From Manihot esculenta (taxonomy: Eukaryota; Streptophyta; Magnoliopsida; Malpighiales; Euphorbiaceae), in assembly GCF_001659605.2 (NCBI RefSeq), contig NC_035169.2, positions 17,856,263 through 17,920,262 of the forward strand: a stretch of 64,000 bases of DNA. The letters are read 5' to 3'. Each line of letters opens with the position of its first letter. The first letter of the stretch is position 1. Shown here one piece after another: positions 57,905 to 64,000 of this stretch. Under the pieces are notes generated by a model. The model was given only the letters and a program-made list of their open reading frames with translations. It made no database searches and was not told where the DNA came from. The position numbers and the translations under genes were made by a program.

Positions 57905-58380
57905 TATTAGTGACTAATCAGTCACAAAAATAAATTAAATAACAAATATTGTTTTGATTTTACTATTAATTTGCAACGAAATAACGACCAAATGCTCTTT
58001 CCTGATACGATCAAATAACAACGAAATAGCGGTCAAAACAGCGATTATTTCGCGACCAAAATTTAGCGACCAAAAAATGGTCGCTGATTGGTCGCTATTT
58101 TGTAATACTTAATTTGCCATGACACCAAATTAGCGACCAAAAAATGGTCGCTGATTGGTCGCTATTTTGTAATATTTAATTTGCCATGACACCAAATTAG
58201 CGACCAAAAAATAGTCGCTGATTGGTCGCTATTTTAGCGACTAATTTTCAGATTGTCGCCAAAAATTTAGCGACTGGCCAAACACTGACCATTTCATTTT
58301 GGTCGCTAAATGGTCGCTATTTCATAATAGCGACCAAATTCTTCCTTTTAGCGTCGCTAAATTACTATTTTTTTGTAGTG
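57905..58380 (-). repeat. J 3' subterminal region with 67-bp tandem repeat
   Basis: Packed with tagcgacca/tggtcgcta motifs. A 67-bp unit from tagcgaccaaaaaatgg to catgacaccaaat occurs at 58064-58130 and 58131-58197, with a partial third copy from 58198. It ends with the terminal repeat TTTTTTTGTAGTG at 58380. Confidence 0.88.
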
Positions 58381-58383
58381 GTG

Positions 58384-58484
58384 TTGATCCCACTAAGCAA
58401 GACCACAAGGCAGCTTTCATTAGGCCAGGCCATGAGGCAACTCTTGCCAAACCACGAATTTAGGCATTGGTCCCATTAATTAAG
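58384..58484 (+). repeat. Element E minisatellite, rest of unit 5 and unit 6
   Basis: Continues the 79-bp array after the CACTA insertion: ttgatcccactaagcaa completes unit 5, and unit 6 (gaccacaaggcagc...ggcattggtcccatt) runs from about 58401. Confidence 0.8.
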
Positions 58485-59262
58485 TCGTCTAAACCAAACA
58501 GTCGGAAAGGCCGATATACCAACCCCCCAAGAGACAAAGGATGAAGGCATCAAATAAAGAACTAACTTAGGTGAAAAATACTTATTAACAAACTCCCCCC
58601 AAGGAATTTTACGATGGAAAGATGATAGTCGAGCCACAAGTCCAGGTTTTAATCCTATTTTTTGATAAATTTTTCAAAAAAAAATTATGACTAAACGAGC
58701 ATTAAAGAAGATACACTTTAGCCCACTTCATTCAGTAAAAATGGTGGCAACAAAGGGAGCACACAAAACCATACAAAACATATATTTTTATTATAAAAGA
58801 TTACAAGGAGTAAAAAAGGGACTTAAATAAAGTTTATATTACGTCAAAAGTCTCTATTACATCGGAACCCTTAAAATCTATCCCATCCTATAGGTGGGAG
58901 TCATCTGAAAGGCCATGAGAAGAGTTGTCTCTCCAGCTACCTTCTTAGCCTTGCCTTCGGAATCAATCTTGCACAATTCGACTCTCCTCAGGAGTCGCGG
59001 TGCTAAAAAGCCATTATAGTCGGAATGGTTGCAATCCTCAACTAATGCACAAAGCTAAGCAGTATGCTTGCACCCTCATGAAGACTCACTTTCAATCGCT
59101 CTTCGAAGACCATGATGATATCCTCTGCATAGATTTGGTTACCCTCAAGAATAGAAGAAGGACTTACATTCCTCTCTCCCGTGAGAAACAGTTGTGAGCC
59201 AAAAAGAAGAAAGAAGGGTTCTTATACAGCGAGATAGCTAATGCGGCACAAAAGATAAGACG
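58485..59262. other. Probable 3' tail of element E, nothing coding recognised
   Basis: About 780 bp without a supported gene. It contains a c-rich tract (ctccccccaagg near 58591), A/T-rich stretches and a 65-codon open frame at 59000-59197 with no recognisable motif. It probably belongs to the 3' non-coding part or LTR of the Tat-type element, but I could not find a clear LTR boundary. Confidence 0.35.
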
Positions 59263-59337
59263 CACTATAAAAAAAACATGGTATCAGCGATGAAATTTGC
59301 GACGGATTATGATTCTGTCGCAAATGAAAAGTCTTTG
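59263..59337 (+). mobile_element. CACTA terminus relic
   Basis: Starts CACTATAAAAAAAACATGG and continues with gcgatgaaatttgcgacgg and tctgtcgcaaatg, a terminal repeat plus subterminal motifs of a second CACTA family distinct from J. Only 75 bp are present before the Athila-like LTR begins. The rest may lie beyond the window to the right of that insertion. Confidence 0.55.
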
Positions 59338-60141
59338 TGATAGAGCATATTTTAGTCCACTTTATCATTATGTTCTTGATGTTTATTTACACCTTTTCTA
59401 CCTAATTTTGTGGTTTTAATCATGTTTTGCAGATATTAAGTGTAAAGAGACAATCTGAAGGAAATGCTCTTAAAACAACCAAAAAGTGCCAAATATGGAA
59501 AGTGCCCAAAAAGGAAAGTTTTCAAATATGGAAAGTGCTAAATAAGGAAAGTTTTCTGATAAGGAAAGTTTTCTGATATGGAAAATGCCAGAAAAGGAAA
59601 GCGCAATCAACAAATTCTTTGAAATTCAAATTGCAGATTCTTCTTTCCTTATTCAGAAGGTGAAGCCAATTATGAAAAGTGTCAAATAAGGAAAGTTTTC
59701 AGAAAAGGAAAGTCCTCAAATAAGGGGAGTGCAGAAGCAAAAGCAAATAAGGAAAGCTCAGTCAGAATATTATTTGAATTTTAAATTGCAGATCTTTCTT
59801 TCCTTATTCAAAGATGTGCACACACTACAGCAGTCAAATCTTCCTTTTTAGGCAGCAAGATTTCATGAAGATGCACTTGCCTCTTCTTCATTCAGCATTC
59901 AAAATTCAAATGAAGGTCCACCTAAAAAGGAAAGACTGGACAAATTTCTTTTCCTTCTGCATTCAATGACTGTGCTCCACTTCCTCTTCTGCAATCCTCG
60001 CGCATCCTTCCTATTTTGAAGCCTGATCCGCGCGCCTCCTTCCTTCTGGAGAATTTGCAACGCGATTCTTTCCTTTTCAGCACTTTGGGCAGCCTTTTCA
60101 CTAATTAGGAAACAAGTATGACCTAGGGCAGCACTTTCAAC

Positions 60142-60148
60142 TATAAAA
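60142..60148 (+). promoter_or_regulatory. TATA box of element M LTR
   Basis: The sequence tataaaa in caactataaaaagaca, about 800 bp into the LTR and followed by a C/A-rich stretch (ctccacacaacttttacacaccacc) suited to transcription initiation near 60172. Inferred from sequence only. Confidence 0.55.
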
Positions 60149-60949
60149 AGACACATAAGGAGCCTCCACACAACTTTTACACACCACCTTGGAGACACCT
60201 ACGAATTCACATCTCTTCTTCTATCTTTCTTTTTTTCTTTTATTTTTATTTTTGTTTCAGCCATGAGAGGCTGAAATCTTTTATTCTAGTTGAAGATTAG
60301 GTGATACTTTAGTTGTTATATGGATTGGGAGACTTGATCAAACATTGTTTAACTTTTGGTTGTTCAATATTCATGCAATTTCATGCTTGATTTCAATATT
60401 GCTTTGTTCTTTAGATCTACGTTGATTCTTGATTGCAAAGTAATAATATGTTAGTTTGGATGATTTAAGTCCGTAATTGCTTGAGTTATTCAAATATAAG
60501 ATCACTTGGTGTAAAACCAAGGACAAGGAAATTGTATGATCTAGCAACATCTCATGCGTTTGAGTAGTTAGGATTGGATCTCTCTCTCTTTCTTCATGCA
60601 ATTAACAATTGTTTGATGCCTAAGGCCCAAGGACGTTCCTTGGCAATTTGTTAATTAGTAATTAATTAGAGGATGTTCCCTAATTGGTTTAATCATAAGG
60701 AGAGACATGGTGGTGAGAAGCGTCTTCCATCTCCATAACTAATCTATTGAATCAATCAAAAGAAACTAAGTGTCAATGATCAATCCCAACAACTGAAGTG
60801 GATCCAATTCTTCAACTAGAGCTTTCTTATTATTTATTTCTCTTTTATTTTATTATTCACTTATTTTAATTGCTTTCAGTAGTTTGTTAATCAAATCAAT
60901 CTCAAACCCCCCATTTTACTTTTACTGTAATTTATTTTTATTCCGCGTT

Positions 60950-61080
60950 CAGTTTATCTCGTTTTCAGTTTTATCTCGTTTTAGTTTTATCTCGTTTTAG
61001 TTTTATCTCGTTTCAATTTTATCTCGTTTCAGTTTATCTCATTTTCAGTTTTCTTCTTTTTCAGTTTATTTTTATTTCAG
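60950..61080 (+). repeat. Short tandem repeats cagttttatctcgttt
   Basis: At least six imperfect units of 16-20 bp (ttttcagttttatctcgtttt and variants with cagtttatct) near the 3' end of M's LTR, in what would be transcribed leader. Confidence 0.8.
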
Positions 61081-61224
61081 TTTATTTTATTGGTCTTGAT
61101 AAGGAAAATAGGTAAGTTCTCAATTCCCTGTGGATTCGATCCTTTCACCACTATCTGCAGTTGTAAATTATTGATAACCATAAAGGTTATTTTTTACCGG
61201 CTTCGACAACCGCGAGTCAAAAAT

Positions 61225-61242
61225 TGGCGCCGTTGCTGGGGA
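61225..61242 (+). other. Primer-binding site of element M (tRNA-Asp)
   Basis: TGGCGCCGTTGCTGGGGA, one base different from the complement of the plant tRNA-Asp 3' end (TGGCGCCGTTGCCGGGGA). tRNA-Asp priming is typical of Athila/Tat-lineage elements and differs from the tRNA-iMet sites of the chromoviruses in this window. Confidence 0.88.
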
Positions 61243-61270
61243 ATTGATTTCACTAATTTATTTTTCTTTC

Positions 61271-63581
61271 ATGACCAGATCTGCCACCCTCAACAATGCT
61301 ACTAAACAATTACCTTCTGCACCTACTGACAAGATTGCTGTTCCGAGAAACAGAACCAGCTGCTATCCAAAAACAGCAACTTGCTGAAGTTGCTGTCCAA
61401 GGGACAGCACATACTGAATCTGCCATAACAGAACCTAAAGTTGCTGTCCAAACAGAACCAGCAACATACACTGCTGAAACAGAACCAGCAACTGAAGAAA
61501 TAGCACAAAATGTTGCTGCGTTTGCCCAAACAGCCGCTGAGATGGCTGAATTTCATGTGCAACCTGCTGCCCTTATTCAAAGACCAGCTGGACCTGCTGT
61601 ACATGCTGATATTGAACCAGAAAATCTAGCCATGAGGGCACCAATACTAAGAGAAAGAACACTGAGAGAGTTGGCAGCCCCTGTGGATGATCAAGCGCTA
61701 TGGTGCATCACTTACCCACCTTTGACAGCCCCTTTTGAGCTCAAAACAGGTTTGATACATCTACTACCTAAATTTAGAGGTTTGGAGCATGAAAATCTAT
61801 ATAAGCACTTGAAAGAATTTCATATTGTTTGTTCATCCATGAGACCACAAGGCATATCTGAAGAGCATGTTAAATTGAGAGCATTCCCATTCTCACTTGA
61901 TGATTATGCCAAAGACTGGTTATTTTACTTGCCACCTAGATCAATCACTTCTTGGGAAGGTATGGTAAGAGCTTTTCTGAATAAATTTTTTCCAACTTCT
62001 AAAATAATAGGCATAAGAAGAGAGATTAGTTGCATTAAGCAAAAAGAAACTGAATATTTGTATGATTACTGGGAAAGATTTAATAGATTGTGCACAAGTT
62101 GTCCTCAACATGACATTTTAGAAAGATCACTCATAGAATTCTTCTATGGAGGTTTGCTACCATCCGAAAGGAAATTCATTGATGTAGCATGTAGAGGTTC
62201 AATTGAAGATAGCACACCTCAAGCAATCAAAAAGTTGATTTCATCACTTGCAGCATCATCCAGGCAATATGGAGATGAAAGGCAGCCGCAAAGTGGAGTC
62301 AATAAGGTAAGTACATCTGATCTTCCTTTTCAAATTTCTGAATTGACATCTTTTATGAAAGATTTTGCCATAGGACTAGTTCAAGCATCCCAGCCACCAA
62401 GGCCATGTAGGATATGTGCATATATGGGACACCCAAACGATCAATGTCCTACACTTTATGAGTATAACCAGCCAGTGCAAGCATTTGGAGGATTCAATAG
62501 CCAGTCAAGACATGATCCATACTATAACACATACAATCCAGGTTGGGGAGACTATCCAGACTTCAGTTATGAAGAGGCTAACAACTACCAGGATTAGCAA
62601 GGATATCAAGCCCAACCAGCACCTCCAAATTCCACCCAGCACCTTGAAAAGATGATGGAGTCCATGGCAAGTGCTATACAAAGCCTCAATCAGCGCTTAG
62701 ACCGAATGGACACATCCAGGAGCATATCTGAATCCCAAGGCACCTCAATGAATGCAAACATGTTAAGAAGAGAGGAAGAGTTTCAAGATGATGAGGAAGA
62801 TGATGAACGTTCGCAAGTTCAAGAACAAGCTGCTGAAGAGAAACAACTAGAAAACTGTTTGTCCAAACACACTGGTCAAACAGAACCTGTTGTTGGTTTA
62901 GATGTTATTGATTATTTGAGCAAAGATGTTTTTTATATAAATCAAGATGATATACTAAACAATGATCCTAGCAGGGAAGAGAACTCGAAAGAGCCAGAAC
63001 TGAAAGAAACTGACTGTTGCTTCCAACAGGTGGACTGCAGCCATGCGCAGAACAAGGGGGAGCCAATCGCACCTCTTCAGACCAAACTTACGCAAGAAGG
63101 AGTACTTGAAAGCCTTTCAGATGCGTCCTTTCAGCTTCCATCGCATGAAACTCCTCTCAGTCTCCCCTTTCAGTCAGATCTTGCACAGAAGGAGCAAACT
63201 GAAACTATTTCAGCCATAGAGCCAATGCAAATAGTCCATGCTCACAAGGAACAAATGGTATTCCAAGCACCTAAACCAAAGGACCATGCAAATCAATGCC
63301 TTCCCAAACCTCTGGATAAGGTAGAATTTGTTTTGCCTGAATTCAGTACTAAATTGCAGCTAGCCATGGAGAAACATGAATTGGAGTTCAAAGTGCTTCC
63401 CAATCATTTCAAAAATGCAAACATAAGGGCTAGAGGCACACATTATCTGAAAGAGGAGAAGCTAATCATGTTACTTCATGAGTACATGGAAAAAGTAGGA
63501 TGGGTTATGACCAAATCAAAAGGAGTGTTACACTTTCTACTCAATTTAGTTGGGACTCTTTTTCCTTCCTCAATTACTTGA
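61271..63581 (+). pseudogene. Element M gag with short pol remnant
   Basis: Capsid protein of an Athila-like element. The frame from 61296 (433 codons) has a Thr/Glu/Pro/Ala repeat-rich N-terminus and a gag core with PFELKTGLIHLLPKFRGL, FPFSLDDYAKDWLFYLPP and FLNKFFPTSKI. It ends with a CCHC knuckle CRICAYMGHPNDQC. A better initiator may be ATG 61271 (MTRSATLNNATKQLPSAPTD) in another frame, which would need a shift near 61345. An in-frame TAG at 62595-62597 (YQDxQGYQ, probably once CAG) separates gag from 328 more open codons to 63581. That tail is acidic and ends with a piece resembling the segment just before RT in Athila pol (EEKLIMLLHEYMEKVGW). Protease and all enzyme domains are missing. 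Confidence 0.78.
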
Positions 63582-63680
63582 GCCTTGATCAAGTGGATCA
63601 CACCATGCACACCACACCTAGGGGAGTACTTAGCTTCTTTTGCATTTTAATTTTTCCAATACATTGAGGACAATGCATGA

Positions 63681-63697
63681 TTTAGGTGTGGAGGTGC
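63681..63697 (+). other. Polypurine-like tract of element M
   Basis: tttaggtgtggaggtgc after attgaggacaatgcatga. In Athila-like elements a similar attgaggacaatg...gtgtgggggtg stretch precedes the 3' LTR. Here the next 10 bases are followed by LTR N instead. Confidence 0.5.
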
Positions 63698-63707
63698 ATA
63701 TTTCTTA

Positions 63708-64000
63708 TGTAACGACCCGAAAATCCGGACCGCTACCGGTGCTAGGATCCAGATCGGCTTAAGGCCGCCGGGACCTATAGCAAGCCTGACATATCACCTG
63801 TGTACCTGTCAAATCCCATACATGATCATACATATTCATAGACCTATAAACATTTTCTTTCCATAAACCAAGCTCAACCTGTGTATACTCATAACATAAC
63901 ATAAACCACGCACTGGAGCCCTCATCAAATGCTCCAATGGGGTATTATAACATGCATACATTAAGCTTGGTTGAACATGAACATCATAAAAACATAGATC
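63708..64000 (-). repeat. Element N: chromovirus LTR, start only
   Basis: Begins tgtaacgacccgaaaatccgg and follows the F/G-type LTR (28036, 35757) closely to the window end, including ctggagccctcatcaaatgctccaatgggg. It is the 3' end of a minus-strand LTR. The flanking tctta (63703-63707) is the candidate duplication. Whether it is a solo LTR or a full element cannot be seen here. Confidence 0.88.

Larger units (their letters stand above)
53481..58380 (+). mobile_element. Element J: non-autonomous Pack-CACTA transposon (4900 bp)
   Basis: Terminal inverted repeats begin CACTACAAAAAAA and end TTTTTTTGTAGTG, with a 3-bp duplication gtg (53478-53480 and 58381-58383), the hallmarks of the CACTA (En/Spm) superfamily. 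Removing J restores the 79-bp repeat unit of E (catttggg-gtg-ttgatccc). Both ends are packed with subterminal motifs of the type tagcgaccaaaa / tggtcgctattt. There is no transposase. The interior holds fragments of three unrelated plant genes with introns retained, so mobility would depend on a transposase supplied from elsewhere. Confidence 0.95.
59338..61219 (+). repeat. 5' LTR of element M (about 1.88 kb)
   Basis: Begins tgatagagcatatttt and ends cgcgagtca, five bases before the primer site. It holds many copies of aataaggaaagttttc-like motifs (about 59480-59760), a TATA box ctataaaaag at 60141-60150, and a string of cagttttatctcgtttt repeats at about 60950-61040. Without the 3' LTR for comparison, the ends rest on TG...CA and primer-site spacing. 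Confidence 0.7.
59338..63707 (+). mobile_element. Element M: gag-only Athila-like Ty3/gypsy element
   Basis: 5' LTR, tRNA-Asp primer site, an Athila-type gag, a short pol remnant and a polypurine-like tract, but no protease, RT, RNase H or integrase. It is therefore a deletion derivative that would need enzymes from a complete relative. Its 3' LTR is not seen because a chromovirus LTR (N) begins at 63708, probably as a nested insertion. The exact 5' boundary is uncertain by a few bases (59336 or 59338). Confidence 0.8.

Noticed and set aside
59000..59197. A 65-residue host gene in the tail of element E
   Set aside because: No recognisable motif, no splice or promoter context and surrounded by decayed repeat sequence.
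60371..60601. Open frame on the minus strand in M's LTR (also 59899-60198)
   Set aside because: No similarity that I recognise, and it lies antisense in the LTR across the leader; most likely chance.

Overview
This is a plant nuclear genome window, almost certainly from a flowering plant. It consists almost entirely of transposable elements. The signs are Ty3/gypsy chromovirus polyproteins, initiator tRNA-Met and tRNA-Asp primer sites, CACTA transposons, and captured fragments of plant genes (an NBS-LRR-type LRR, an inositol-phosphate phosphatase, an ARL2 GTPase). The species cannot be named from the sequence. I see no complete host gene, tRNA, rRNA or CRISPR array.

The layout is a deep nest. 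The oldest layer (E, + strand) is a decayed Tat/Ogre-type Ty3/gypsy element. Its reverse transcriptase lies at 7101-7651, its integrase at 37951-38637, and its 3' region with a 79-bp minisatellite at 53069-53480 and 58384-58484. Several related chromovirus (Tekay-like, chromodomain-bearing) elements are inserted in E or in each other: A (1-7100, +, 5' end outside the window); a tandem pair F/G (minus, 7652-8218 plus 27641-37950) sharing one LTR; H (8219-27635, minus) inserted in the gag of F; I (13199-22759, +, intact) inserted in the RT of H; solo LTR D (38693-53068, minus, split) inserted in E; solo LTR C (39013-41313, minus) and complete element B (41397-51308, +) both inserted in D. Target-site duplications confirm H (ctctt), I (tagct), D (gatgg), C (cataa) and B (tcatg).

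The right third holds a non-autonomous CACTA transposon (J, 53481-58380, 3-bp duplication gtg) that has captured pieces of three unrelated host genes. Then come the tail of E, a 75-bp CACTA terminus relic, a gag-only Athila-like element (M, from about 59338), and the first 293 bp of another chromovirus LTR (N, 63708 to the window end).

Element I is the only one with an unbroken gag-protease-RT-RNase H-integrase-chromodomain frame and near-identical LTRs, so it is the youngest and the likeliest to be active. The others carry nonsense codons, frameshifts or deletions. Two non-coding features recur in the chromovirus LTRs and may be regulatory. One is dense arrays of a 13-bp palindrome TTCGGC-N-GCCGAA placed before the TATA box and again in the leader. 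The other is a conserved splice donor in the LTR paired with a splice acceptor 8-12 nt before the gag ATG, which would remove the primer-binding site from a spliced gag-pol mRNA.
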